DNA from: Tetrapyrgos nigripes
Lineage: Eukaryota; Basidiomycota; Agaricomycetes; Agaricales; Campanellaceae
DNA: 64,000 nucleotides
Assembly (NCBI GenBank): GCA_013368315.1
Contig: JAACJM010000103.1
Span: forward strand, 124,001 to 188,000
Direction: 5' to 3'
Both the position numbers and the translations under genes were made by a program. How positions within the stretch are numbered: position 1 is the stretch's first letter; every line of letters begins with the position of its first letter. This document shows positions 46,801 to 58,053 of this stretch, piece by piece. Below the pieces are notes generated by a model. It was not told the origin of the DNA. It saw only the letters and a list, made by a program, of their open reading frames with translations, and made no database searches.

Positions 46801-47279
46801 TCAATGGGCCAGCCATGCTCTGTTTCGGCGTAGAGCTGAGTACGAACGTAACGCTCTACCCACTGGTAGACACCAGCACATTCCATCTGCATACGATTGC
46901 AGCCATCGTCATCGATACACATAAACCACAGAGTGAGAAAGATGTCGTCGAGAGGAAGAAGCCTGCGGTCTGATTGTTCTGCAAAGGGGTGGGGAGAAAG
47001 CAGACGGTGCTTGACTTCTCGAAGGGCCTCGCAGGATCTTCTGAGCTGAAAGGCGATCTCGGAGTATTTTGGGGTGTATTCGCGGCGATGAATGGCAGAG
47101 AAGGAGAACTTGTAGCTAAAAATGCGGGCAAAGAGGGCATGGGAGTTTGCGAGCTTGTGTGTGAGGATGGAATGGGTCAAGAGGAGAGGAGTGATGGATT
47201 CAGGGAGACCATGGAGGACAGGACAGGCGAGGTAGAAAGCGATGTGGTCAAGAAGTTCTTGGGGAAGACGGAGAAGCAT
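40833..47279 (-). CDS. Giant F-box chimera: F-box protein fused to coiled-coil/hydrophobic tail module
   Basis: Exons: 47,279-45,906, 45,838-45,708, 45,660-45,120, 44,626-42,179, 42,119-42,081, 42,027-41,701, 41,645-41,592, 41,538-41,194, 41,133-41,101 and 41,042-40,833. All join in frame for 1,833 residues. The first four exons carry a common Agaricomycete F-box protein: LPQELLDHIAFYLACPVLHG at the start, PGSLTGLWAGRML, DERHGQAWNHFSFHGRV and FYGSVVGGQNFIGNWRVV. That protein normally ends soon after AWEGAF. Here it runs on without a stop into three 99-residue repeats, the shared module, a coiled coil (LERENRELHR; TNQALQLKNQALQLKNQ; LLELELDRLRQ) and a hydrophobic C-terminus (LLKIILLKLIYVLLPGSVFL). 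The 492 bp intron before exon 4 is unusually long and may hide an exon. F-box proteins usually link substrates to an SCF ubiquitin ligase; the fused tail's role is unknown. Confidence 0.75.
43578..44470 (-). repeat. Three 297 bp (99-codon) tandem repeats in the F-box chimera
   Basis: Period 297 bp, in frame. Each unit runs from SQSY(S/F)xSRPT through NPALRPTETTSQGQSGNQ and SELEPTGCPGN to DELEEKEE. The two units nearest the C-terminus are almost identical and the N-terminal one is more diverged, so the array grew recently. Confidence 0.92.
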
Positions 47280-47505
47280 CGCAGACTTGTATCCATACCC
47301 CGCCCGGGGGAACGGACCATTGAGAAACGGTTGAGGAAAGAAAGAAAGAGTGTGCTAGCCTTCTCTGATCAGTAACAGAAGTACAAAAACGCGGCGAGCC
47401 AGTGGCTGTGTCTTTGGTATCCGCCATATAATTATTCTGGAACGGCAACTGACATGGCTAAAGACCAAGAAGAGGCCAGGTACATATTAACTCTCTACTT
47501 TCAAT

Positions 47506-50500
47506 CTACCTTTGACTACCATAAATATACAGAAATACACTTCCTGGAAGTAGGACATAGATGAGTTTGAGTAGAATAATCTTCAGTAACTGTCTCATCA
47601 TCCAGACTCTAATAGAAAGACCAGAATCTGTATCATCTTCAGCTTCGTAAAATGAAGATCGGTATCCACGAGCTAGTCGTTCAGAATCACTGTCCTGAAT
47701 AAGCGAACGTAACTCCTGCCAGTGGTAGACTTGTTAACCAAAGTACAGGCTGCGTGCAAGACAGATTGCTTACCTGGACCTCTTGCTGTAGATTTTGAAC
47801 AAGGACCTGCACACAATACAGTCAGTCTTAATAATATTGGGTCCAAATGGCGATTTCATGACTTACTCGCATATCAGAATCATCGGAGCCTGGAACTGCC
47901 TGTTGTGACAAAAGAGAAGACGACACCCCACTGCCAGCTGCGGGTACAGACGCCGGCCTGGCCATGGGATAGGATCGTCACCGACATTGTTGTCCGAATC
48001 ATAGCGATATTCCTCGACGTGGGCATGTCGATAGTAATGCGATGTGTGAGACTGGGGACTGTGGGTTGACGCTGATAAATGCAGACTGTGCGGTGGAAGT
48101 TGCCTGTCCCCTGCTTCTTGTTCATGAGGCGCAGGCCGCAAAGTAGCTGAGCTGTCGTCCTCGATGTCACATGTCGTGTGGATTTGACGAAGTCCGCCCA
48201 ATTCAAGTTCCAGCAACTGCAATCAAACTGTGAGTGTATGCCTCATCAGAATCGGAGACATAACCAGACCTGGTTCCTGAGCTGGAGGTCGACAAGAGCC
48301 TGGTTTGTTCTCTGAAGATGAGAATGAGCAACCAAAGAGGACCACTGAGATATGTGTATCATTTACCTTGAGAGCCAAATTTTCTCTCTCTAGTTCTTCT
48401 ATCTTCAGCTGGAGCATATCCGGAGATAATTGAGTATGATTTGCATGAAGAGTGTCCGTAAGCGGAGAATCATTGGGTATAGTTTGGTGTGGTCGAGAAT
48501 CGCGATGATAGGATTCATCGTTTTGGGAACGAGACTGAGAACGACGACGAGAACTGACATGAACGGGACGACCTGGCGTATAATCTGTCCCGCTAGCTCG
48601 GAATTCCAATACTGGTGGCGGTTCAGGTTCAACATCTGGCCGCCTCGGAGTGTAATGCCAAGAAGTCTGCTGCGAATTCTCAAACTCCACCCTCGACGCC
48701 TGGAATTTTTACTCAGCTAGGCCACAACTACAGATCCCATGTGTCAACTCACCTGGAACTCACGCTGAGCAGTATATGCAGCCTCTCTTTCCTGTGGATA
48801 AAGAATAATCAGATTATATCACTTCAAACCCAGGTAATCCATACACGCACCCTGTGAAGCTCCCTATTTTCTCTTTCCAACTGTTGTATCCTGAATTCTA
48901 GCCCCTGCGAGTCACCTAACGGATTTGAAGGATCTACAAGATCTGATTGACCATGCTGTATGTACTGTTGGCACGTAACAAAAGTAGACCCCCTGTCGAA
49001 ACGAATATTACGGGCATCTTGAAAGGCTTCTTGCCATGACGACAGCAGATCGGCGATATAACGAAGAAGGGAAGAGTCCAGCTTTTGTGATTGCGTTGAT
49101 TGCGTCCTATTAGGGCGATGTAACTGGTAGTGAAACCATCCCGTTCGCAGGCCATGCTTTGGTCGCTTACATCGAGGATAGGGGCGTATTACCAGCTTCT
49201 CGTATAACTTGGGTGGGTCTGGGGCATTGGTAACAGCCGGGCCGTTGCAACCACTTTGTTGGCCAGGAGAGCTACTGCAAAGAATATCCTGCGGTGGCGA
49301 CGATACAAGTTGGGATGAAGAAATCAGTGGTGAAGACTCTGGCCAATTCCATTCCTGCAGACAAGGGATGGTTATGCAATCGTTTGTTAAGGGCGTTGGT
49401 TTTGGAAAGACTATGGGAGTTATGAGCTGGTCCAGATCCCAAACTTGCCGAATAAGCTCTTCGTTGAAATTTACGCCGCACCCGCTTTCTGAGAGCCATT
49501 TCCGTGGAGACAAAATGACTGCGTTGCCACCGGTACCATGATGTGATGACCAGACGGATAGGCCTTTGAAGGTTGTCATACGAGATGTTGGGTATCCCAT
49601 ATTGCAATTCGTCACCTGGACCTGGGAAGACTTCCATTGAGGATGGCAGGGTGAAGGTGACGAAGCACGCATCGTGAGGAAGGAACAAGAGGCTGCGCTG
49701 CTGACTTTTGCAGAGGAAGTATTGCGAAGGACGCTGTAAAGGGCTTTGCATGTGGGCGCCTGTATCTGGCAAAGGGAAGAAGGCAGGGGACTGGACAATA
49801 GGGTGGGACTCCTTGGGGATGATACCATCCCAGATGAGCAGTACACTCGTGGGCGCCGAAGACCCTTTAGACAGGATAGGTCCAAAGAGTGCAAAAGCAG
49901 TTTTTACTGCTCCCTCGTCGGCTTTCAGAAATCCCACGACGAAGTCAAAACAGGACCATGAGCCAAAAACAAGCCCGTCCAAGCCTTTCAATTTTGACTT
50001 GAGAGGAAGCTTGTCCGTTAGCAGCTCTGGAGATAGAATGTGGTCTGAGACACAAGGGTCTGTTGCTGTTTTGAGTGGGTCCCCACCAGCGAGAGATGAA
50101 AAAAGGAAGCGGTCTGGCTTGGGATCGTAGGAATCTGCAGGGCTTCTCGGAATGCTGAGCATTTCCATATCGTTCGGGCTGCAGCCAAAATCGGGGCACG
50201 TTACCCCTCCGGTATTCTCCTCTTTTTTTTCCAACTCGTCCACGACCTCCTCCACGTCTACCTCTGCGTCTTTTGCAGCAGTCTCATGTGTGGCATTGCC
50301 AGGGCAGTCAGTCGGCCTGAATTCAGATACATCGTAGTCACTGACGCTAATAATAGGCACACTGGGATGACGATCCTGAATGAAATTACAATATATCGAT
50401 GGCCGTGAAACGATAGATGGATTGGGAGACGGCGGCGTCATTTGAGTAGCGGGAGGCATGGGAATGATACCAATGGAGATGGAAGGTCCCGCCATAGCAT

Positions 50501-51773
50501 GATCCGACGAAACAATATCCAGCGCCAAAGTTGGAACAATAGATCCGGATCCAGGGTCTTGGGCATCAAGCTCAAGATCATGATTGTGGCGTGAAAAACT
50601 CGAGTCAGAGGCTGAGCCACCAAAGGAACCCGCTCGAGAACGGCCACGACCAAAATTACGAGTACTGTGACCCGGTCCATTCTGTCTGTGAAACCCACCC
50701 CCAGCACCACTGTGACTGCGGGCCCGTATATGTCTTGGCTGCTGCAGGAAACCGGGAACAGTCAAGTGCGTTGATTGACTGCGAGTATGATGGGCATTGC
50801 CATGCCTTCTTTCAGACGTAGCTTGTGGAGTTTCGGCAGGCGGCTGCAGGAGGGGTGGCGGTGGTGATTGATCGTCGTACTCGAAGAGCTGGCACTGATC
50901 CCGTAGTTCCACGGGCAGGGGCATAGTAAGGATTCCGGAGAGGATTGTTGAGAAGAGCAAGAGTCTTCTGAAGACCAGCTCGGTGACGAGGGAGTAGAAT
51001 TGGTGTAGTGAGGGGAAAGAAAGCTACTATCCTGAAACAGCGAGTGTCGAGGACGCTCCTTGGGAGGCGATCCTTCACATGTCCAGATTCCAGCGTCTGT
51101 GAACGAGGCATGGCCTGAAGATGGCGGACGACCTAAATCTGCCACACGACATGTTGGTAGCCTGTTCTCAGCATCTTCAAGCGCTGGATCGACAGAGGAC
51201 ATGTATTTCAACAGAGATGGGTCAATGGGGGACTGTGATCGAGATGAAGGAGAGCATAAAGTTGAGGATGATTCCCAAGTTGACGATGCGTCATCATCTG
51301 AGCCCCCGTAATCGGAAAAAGCTGTTGAAACACCATCATGAGAACCTGACATAGACCTCAGCGAAAGGAATGACTTCACCATCACAACCAGAACACGACG
51401 ACGATGAAGACCACCAGTGAGAAAAATCCCCTGTCGAAGGAGGAGGAGGAGTAACCCGACCGCGAGAGTCGCACAGTAGCGGCGAAAGCTGGTCATGGCT
51501 AAAATTGGCTGTACGACCTCCAAGTTGCACTTCGGGTGAGGTCAGAGGTAAATTCCTTGATGAGCACAGCCCTCGTTCCGAAAAATTGAGAAGGGTATCA
51601 TGCTCGGAATGGTATGCTGTAGGACTCAGAATACCAGCTACGCTATCTTCTTTTGGTGGTTCTATCTTAATCTGGATGAAGTCGCCGTTCGAAATATCCA
51701 TCATCTAGAAAGATAGGAACGTTAGGCAATATGACGAAATGCGAGGACCGAAAAACCTCACAGAAAGATGCAT
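47506..51773 (-). pseudogene. Third module-bearing locus, frameshifted
   Basis: A possible start MHLS at 51,773 is spliced over a 57 bp intron to MMDISNGDFIQIKIEPPKED (from 51,704). This N-terminus matches no family I know. The module follows: EDSCSSQQSSPESL, QLFEYDDQSPPPP, DELEKKEENTGG, LLIWDGIIPKESH, IQQLERENREL, coiled-coil exons, and a hydrophobic end stopping at 47,508-47,506. Frame changes are needed near 51,380, 50,930 (one base lost against the WOPR locus) and 49,740, so the full protein is not made unless unusual splicing occurs. Its promoter and 5' flank are copied from the WOPR-NOG1 intergenic region. Confidence 0.65.
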
Positions 51774-51865
51774 GTACAATGAAGGATGTCCTAGATGTTT
51801 GTAGAGGAAGACATAGAACAGTAGACCAGCTACTAGCAGAGGATGAAGAGGTGAAACTGGCCCGT

Positions 51866-52415
51866 GGTTTATAATGCTCTGGCAACGACGGCGTGACTTG
51901 AACTTTCCAAAGCCAAAATCAGCTAAGATTAGCAATCAAATTCTTGCAACATGGTGCTATCTGCCGATTGATTGTTTCCCGCTGTCTTCTTTTGCGAGAT
52001 GAATGGGACTGCACGGAGGGAACATACGATCGGTGCTACTATAAGTACAATCAGATTCCTTGATATGAGAAAAAAGCTTAAGCTGACTCACAAGATCATC
52101 CCATAATACTTGTCACTCGTACCATTCTTTCTTGTGTGGTCCCTTAAGACCCCTCTCAACAGAGATCTGAGTATTTTCAGCAGTGGACGTTTCGAACAAA
52201 TTCGCGACTCGCGTCGGCCGTCGGAAAGATTTTCGAGCACGTGGATCGTGAGAAACAATGTACTAAAATAAATTACCTGCTTCCTTTACCTCGAATCTCG
52301 ACGTCCATCATGTTGACAAGCGGTTTCAAGGTGATCGCGTCCGTGCCTACGGCGGCGGACTTCTTAGATATTGTACTCCAAGACCCAGTGCAAGACACCT
52401 GTTGTGCTCAAGCCC
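51866..52415 (+). pseudogene. Duplicated NOG1 promoter and first-exon fragment
   Basis: Matches about 54,512-55,135. It includes the upstream region shared with the WOPR gene (cattataaaccacggg on the minus strand) and a copy of NOG1 exon 1 from the ATG at 52,310: [19 protein letters not shown] against [20 protein letters not shown] small deletion shifts the frame after IVL, and the GTPase exons are absent. On the other strand it supplies the 5' end of the third module-bearing locus. Confidence 0.88.
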
Positions 52416-52590
52416 GTTATCTTTCTTATCAACCTGCGTGCAGCTGCCCGCTTCAAGTTCTTTTCCTCCACCATAGCCAATGATCACCAAATGAGGTACT
52501 CGCCAAGAACCGGTCTACAAAGACAGCTTACAAGTGACTAGACATGCTATGGCTCAAGACCCAGAGGAAGCGGCCCGGTACATTAGCTCT

Positions 52591-54305
52591 CTACTTTTGA
52601 CTACCATAAATATACAGAAATACACCTAGGACACAGATGAGTTGGAGCAGAACGATCTTCAGCAACTCTCGAATCATCCATACTCTCGAATCATCACTGA
52701 CAGCATCCGTGTCATCGTCATCTTCGTATTGGTATCCACGAACTCCTTTTTCACTGTCCTCAATACGCGAACGCAGCTTCTGGTGGATTTATTAACCAAA
52801 GAACAGGCTATGTGCAAGACAGAATGCTTACCTGGACTTGTGTGCTATCATTCACGTTAAGAGCCAAAATTTCTCTCTCTTGTTCTTCCGACTTCAGCCG
52901 GAGTATATCCTTGGATAATTGAGTATGATTTGCATGAAGAATGTCCGTAAGCGGAGAATCATTGAGCATAGTTTGGTGTGGTCGAGAATTATGATGATAG
53001 GATTCATTGTTTTGAAAACAAGGACTGTAACCCGATTCATTCTGTCCATGAAACCCACCACCAGCACCACCAGCCTCACCATCACTGTGACAACTGAGAG
53101 TACGATGGGCATTACCATGCCCTCTTTCAGACCCAGATTGCGCAGTTTCAGCCGGAGGCTGCCACAGTAGGTATGGCGGTGGTGTTTGATCGTCGTACTC
53201 GAAGAGCTGGCACTTATTCTGTAGTCCCACGGGAAAGGGGAATACTAAGGACTCCGGAGAGGATTGTTGAGAAGAACAAGAGTCTTCTGAGGGAGTAGAA
53301 TTGGTGGAGTGAGGGGAAAGAGAGCCACTGTCCTGAAACAGCGAGTGTCGAGGACTTTCAGGAGACGACCGAGATCTGTTGTTAGTAGACCTCGGATCAT
53401 TGGTTGGTGATTCTCGGTGATAGTCTGGTGGCGAACCAGTGAGTAATGGAATTGTCAGTGAGTTAGGGTTGGTTTGAGTATATGCAGTGTAGGACACTTG
53501 TGGCGAGACGCCGGTCCAAGGGTTGACTTGGAATGGATCGTAAGAATCTCGAGGGCGTCGCCTGGCAGAGCGTGTATTTTTGTATTTACCAGGGGGGACG
53601 TGCAAATTGGCGAGACCTGGAATGTCGTGGATTGTTTTAAGGTACGGCAAGGAGTTTTGGGTAAAATATGCGACTAGAGAATGAAGAGATGAGGGAGCGG
53701 AACGGGTAGCAACGAGTGAAAAGACATACTGAGGTGCCATTTACTACGTCCTCTTCGAGTGTCCACGAAAACAGAATAGGTTTGTTTGACGAGATTCTCT
53801 CTGTATAATCCTCGGCTGTATGTGTGAGGGGATGCGCTATGCAACGAATATATGACGGAATATTGGGAAAACTCACGTTTCATCCGAATCAGATACTGCC
53901 AGCTCAATCTCAGTGGGTTCGCGCTCTTTTTCGTGATAAAACAGAAATTCCTAGACTCCAGTCAGATAAAGAAAGACCGAGATAAACCCCGGATACTCAC
54001 GTCCTTTACACGACTTGGGCCCCAGCGTTTCGAGTCTGTCCACCGTACAATTCCAAGCTATTAAAAGCGTAGATGGTTATGACAGATAGCATCGACGATG
54101 GAAAGGTAGTACTTACTCCGGTAGCTTCAGCATTTGAACCACTCTCTTTCCAAACGAACACACAACCAGAAGTGATATGTTGACGTTCTTCAGTGTCAAG
54201 TCGCCGAGAGACAATGGGCAAGAGGTTGAGAGAGACAGCATGGAGGATGACCTGGGCTTCCGCGGTCGAACGTACGCGGAGCATAGTACAAGTGGATCTC
54301 TGCAT
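52591..54305 (-). CDS. Gti1/Pac2 (WOPR) regulator with coiled-coil/hydrophobic C-terminal tail
   Basis: Exons: 54,305-54,117, 54,057-54,001, 53,950-53,877, 53,815-53,730, 53,673-52,832 and 52,779-52,591, in frame for 478 residues. The N-terminal WOPR DNA-binding region is complete: LRVRSTAEAQVILHAVSLNL, VSRRLDTEERQHITSGCVFV, GIVRWTDSKRWGPSRV, EFLFYHEKE, VKQTYSVFVDTRRGRSKWHL, YFTQNSLPYLKTIHDIPGL. Proteins of this family (Pac2, Gti1, Wor1) control morphogenesis, conjugation or virulence programmes. After it comes the module shared with the three neighbouring loci, in shortened form, ending in LLKIVLLQLICVLGVFLYIY followed by GSQK. That is a strong candidate membrane segment and is unexpected for this family. 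A TATA-like sequence lies about 90 bp upstream; NOG1 is divergent, 733 bp away. Confidence 0.88.
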
Positions 54306-55037
54306 GGAGGGCTGGGCTGAGAAAGGATAAGATGGGGAAGTGCGTGGGGAGAAATGAGCGAGGAGACTCCACTGCGCTCAAAGATGCTGTATTATATACC
54401 TGCAGGTAGGCCTGTGACTTAGGCCCTTCTTTCTGAGTTATCGAAGTTGATCAAAAGCTTCTGTCATCAAACCTCGATAATTAAATCAGAGGGACCTTAT
54501 CCCACCCGTGGTTTATAATGTTCTGGCAACGGCGGCGTGACTTGAACTTCCCAAAGCGTCGGGCAACGCGTCATCAGCTAAGATGAACAGTCAGTCACAA
54601 TTCTTGCAACATACCTTACTAGTCTATTTCTTCGGCGGAGACGAATATCATCTTGTAAACGTTGTAAACACAGTGCTAGTTGACGATTGATTGTCTCCCG
54701 TTGTCTTCTTTTGCGAGACGAATGGGACTACACGAACGATTCGGTGCTAAGTAGTAAGTACAATGAGATCGATATCCCTTGGTATAAGAAAAAACTTAAA
54801 CTGACTCACAAGTTCCAGAAGATCTGCCCAGAGTACTTGTCACTCGTATCATTCTTTTTTGTGTGGTCCCTAAAGAACCATCTCAACAGAGATCTGAGTA
54901 TTTTCAGCAATGAACGTTTCGAACAAATTTGCGACTCGCGTCGGCCGATGGGAAGCACGTGGATCGTGAGAAACAATATACTAAAAAATTGCCTGCCTTC
55001 CTTTACCTCCACACCGACCTCGAGCTCGACGTCCATC
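54306..55037. promoter_or_regulatory. Divergent promoter region between the WOPR gene and NOG1
   Basis: 732 bp between the two start codons. On the minus strand there are TATA-like sequences at about 54,391-54,399 and 54,512-54,517. Most of the region from 54,512 onwards is duplicated at 51,866-52,310. Confidence 0.6.
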
Positions 55038-57453
55038 ATGTCGACAAGCGGTCTCAAGGCTATCGCGCCCGTCCCTACGGCGGCGGATTTCTTGGATATT
55101 GTACTGTCCAAGACCCAGCGCAAGACCCCTACTGTTCGTTGATCAACTCCTTCAAAAACATTTGTGAATAAAAAAGATCGCTGATTCCGTCCTACATACT
55201 TCAGGTCATCCATAAAAACTTCAAAATCAGCCGTATTCGCAACTTTTACATGCGAAAAGTAAAATTCACTCAAGACTCTTTTGACGAGAAACTTGGTGCT
55301 ATTCTTAATGACTTTCCTATCCTTGATGTACGTCTGTCTGTACGATCTCTACCAGAAACCCAAACTCAAATTTGACTACAGGATCTCCACCCCTTTCTTT
55401 CCTCTCTCATGAACGTTCTTTACGACAAAAACCACTACAAACTTGCCCTGGGTCAACTCCGTACAGCCCGTCACCTTATCGACCAAGTCTCCAAAGACTA
55501 CGTCCGTCTCTTAAAATTCGGTGACTCCCTCTACCGCTGCAAACAACTCAAACGCGCTGCCCTTGGTCGTATGGCCACCATCATGCGTCGTCAAAAGGAC
55601 CCTCTTGCCTACCTTGAACAAGTCCGTCAACACATCTCTCGTCTCCCAGCTATAGATCCCAACACCCGTACTCTCCTCATCTGTGGATACCCCAACGTCG
55701 GAAAATCATCTTTCATCAATAAAGTCACTCGTGCGGATGTCGATGTCCAACCTTATGCGTTCACAACCAAGTCTCTCTTTGTTGGACATTTGGATTACAA
55801 GTATTTGAGATGGCAGGTTATTGATACTCCTGGCGTTTTGGACCATCCGTTGGAAGATATGAATACGATTGAGATGCAGAGTATTACGGCTCTGGCTCAT
55901 TTGAAGAGTTGTATCTTGTATTTCATGGATTTGAGTGAACAGTGTGGGTATACTGTTGAAGCTCAGGTGTGTGTTTTCTCGTCTTAGGCCCTTTTTTTTG
56001 ACTTAATACCTAACAAATCCCCATCTAGTGCAAACTCTTCCATTCCATAAAACCCCTCTTCTCTGGAAAACCCACCATGCTCGTCATGAACAAATCCGAT
56101 ATTGCCCAGCTTTCCTCCCTCCCCGAATCTACTCAAGCCCTCATCTCCGAAATCACCTCCTCAACAGACCACCCCGTTACACCCCTCCAAATCTCTTGTT
56201 ACTCCGAGGAAGGAGTGATGGAGCTGAAAAACAAGGCATGCGAGTTACTCCTTGCTGCGAGGGTAGAGAACAAGATGAAGGGATCCAAGATTAACACGAT
56301 TGTCAATAGGATACATGTGGCGACGCCTAAACCTAGGGATGATGTGAAGAGGGAGCCGTTTATACCCGAGAAGGTTAAGGAGGCGAGAGAGAAGGGTCAG
56401 AAGATATACGATAAGGAGGATCCAGAGAGGAAGAAGTTGTTGAGAGATATCGAGGCGGAGGAGGGTGGTGCTGGTGTTTTCAATATCAATATGAGGAGTA
56501 CGTGTTTTTTCTTCTTTTCTTCAACGGTCGCTTATGCTTTTCACAGAGGACTACATCCTCAAAAATCCCGAATGGAAACAAGACATCATCCCCGAAATCA
56601 TGGATGGCAAAAACATCGCAGACTTTATCGATCCCGATATCGCTGAAAAACTCGAGGCTCTGGAGCGTGAAGAAGAGCGTCTCGAAGCTGAAGGGTTCTA
56701 CGATAGCGATATGGAAGGCGATGATGACGAATTCGGTGATTTGGACGAAATAGACGAAGCAGCTTTATCTTCCAAACTCACTTCCCAAGCTATCAAAAAA
56801 TCCAATCGAAATCATGCCAGACTTCCTCGTACAGCGGGTTTGAAAACGCTTTCAGAGTTGACGACTTCGTTAACTCAAGCTGGGCTTGACCCCAGTCGGA
56901 TTCGGGAGAGAGCAGAGATGATTGCAAAGGTGAGAGGTGCGAAGAGGAAGAGGGATGGGGATGATATGGATGTTGATATGGAGGGTGACGAGGATGGTGA
57001 AGGCGAAGGAGCAGATGGATGGATGGATGTTGATGAAGATGGTGACGAAGCACCTAGGTTGAAGAGAGCCAAAGGGAACTCTGGAGCGGTTATGGCTGCG
57101 GGTAAACATGTGCCTAGATCGAATAGGCAGCTTGCTGGGATGAGAGATGAAGGGGTGAGTTACTCGTTTCTCTGCGTAGTTTTCTTCGTTTCGTGTTGCT
57201 AATTGGTTTTTCTCTCTTCTTTTCGCCTTACAGCAAGCTTCAAAAGCCATCAAACTGCGCAACTTGGGTCAACGACCTCGGAACATGCTGGCCAAAGCTG
57301 GAGAGTCGGACAGGGCGATCAAGGTCAAAATGGTGGGTCTCTCTTTTGGTTTTTCTTGTTTGCTGTATGGTTGAGTAATCTGGGTCTTCTTTTTTCCAGC
57401 CCAAACACCTGTTCGCAGGAAAACGAAAAGCTGGCAAGACGAACAGGCGGTAA
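55038..57453 (+). CDS. NOG1: NOG1, nucleolar GTPase of 60S ribosome assembly
   Basis: GTPase bound to pre-60S particles in the nucleolus and needed for large-subunit maturation. Exons: 55,038-55,133, 55,205-55,327, 55,382-55,966, 56,029-56,497, 56,547-57,154, 57,234-57,332 and 57,400-57,453, giving 677 residues, close to the usual size. The start [20 protein letters not shown] and the helical N-terminal segment [17 protein letters not shown] are typical. GTP-binding motifs: GYPNVGKSS (G1), DTPG (G3) and NKSD (G4). Further conserved segments are [20 protein letters not shown], the acidic stretch around [15 protein letters not shown] and a basic C-terminus [14 protein letters not shown]. All introns are 49-79 bp. 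Exon 1 has a copy at 52,310. Confidence 0.97.
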
Positions 57454-58053
57454 ACATGAGGTCGTATATTTATCTTATTGCTGCGGTGGTTTGCTGTGTT
57501 GTAGAGGCGTAGTCGAAGTAATCGCCGTTGCGCGGGTCGCCAAGCTCTGCTGTCTGCTTCTGCAGTTCCGTGGCAGGAACTTTGGAGACCACTTTGAGTG
57601 TATCCAGTACATGTACTTGTGAAGATTTATATGTACTCTATATACTGGAGCTCGTATTCTTGGAGTTGTCCGGTGAACTGATTTTTCCTGAGAATCAAAG
57701 CTGTAGAAGAAGCTATCCGTTTATGTTGGGTATTACGGTCTTTTATGGCGATGTGAGACTGCCGCCCATATGCCGCCTCTCGGACGCGCACAGCCTGTGG
57801 AGTTGACTGCGCGCTTGGCGACGGACTGATCTCCTTCTCAACCATTTAAAATCTCCCTCTTCCTTTCGTTTTTCCCTCTCTTTCCCTCTGTATTTCTTGC
57901 GTGTAAAGGGGCAGAAAGACTTACGACTTTGAGCGCTCACATATCGCTCACCGGAACCGGGATACCTGTATTCCATACCCCTACCAGCAACCACACGACA
58001 CGAACTAAAGGACTACAAACTAGTGATACCAAGCCATCCACAGATTCCTATCA
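57454..58053. other. Intergenic, NOG1 3' end and PalI-family gene promoter
   Basis: No gene seen. A pyrimidine-rich stretch (57,848-57,900) lies in the likely promoter of the next gene. Confidence 0.5.
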
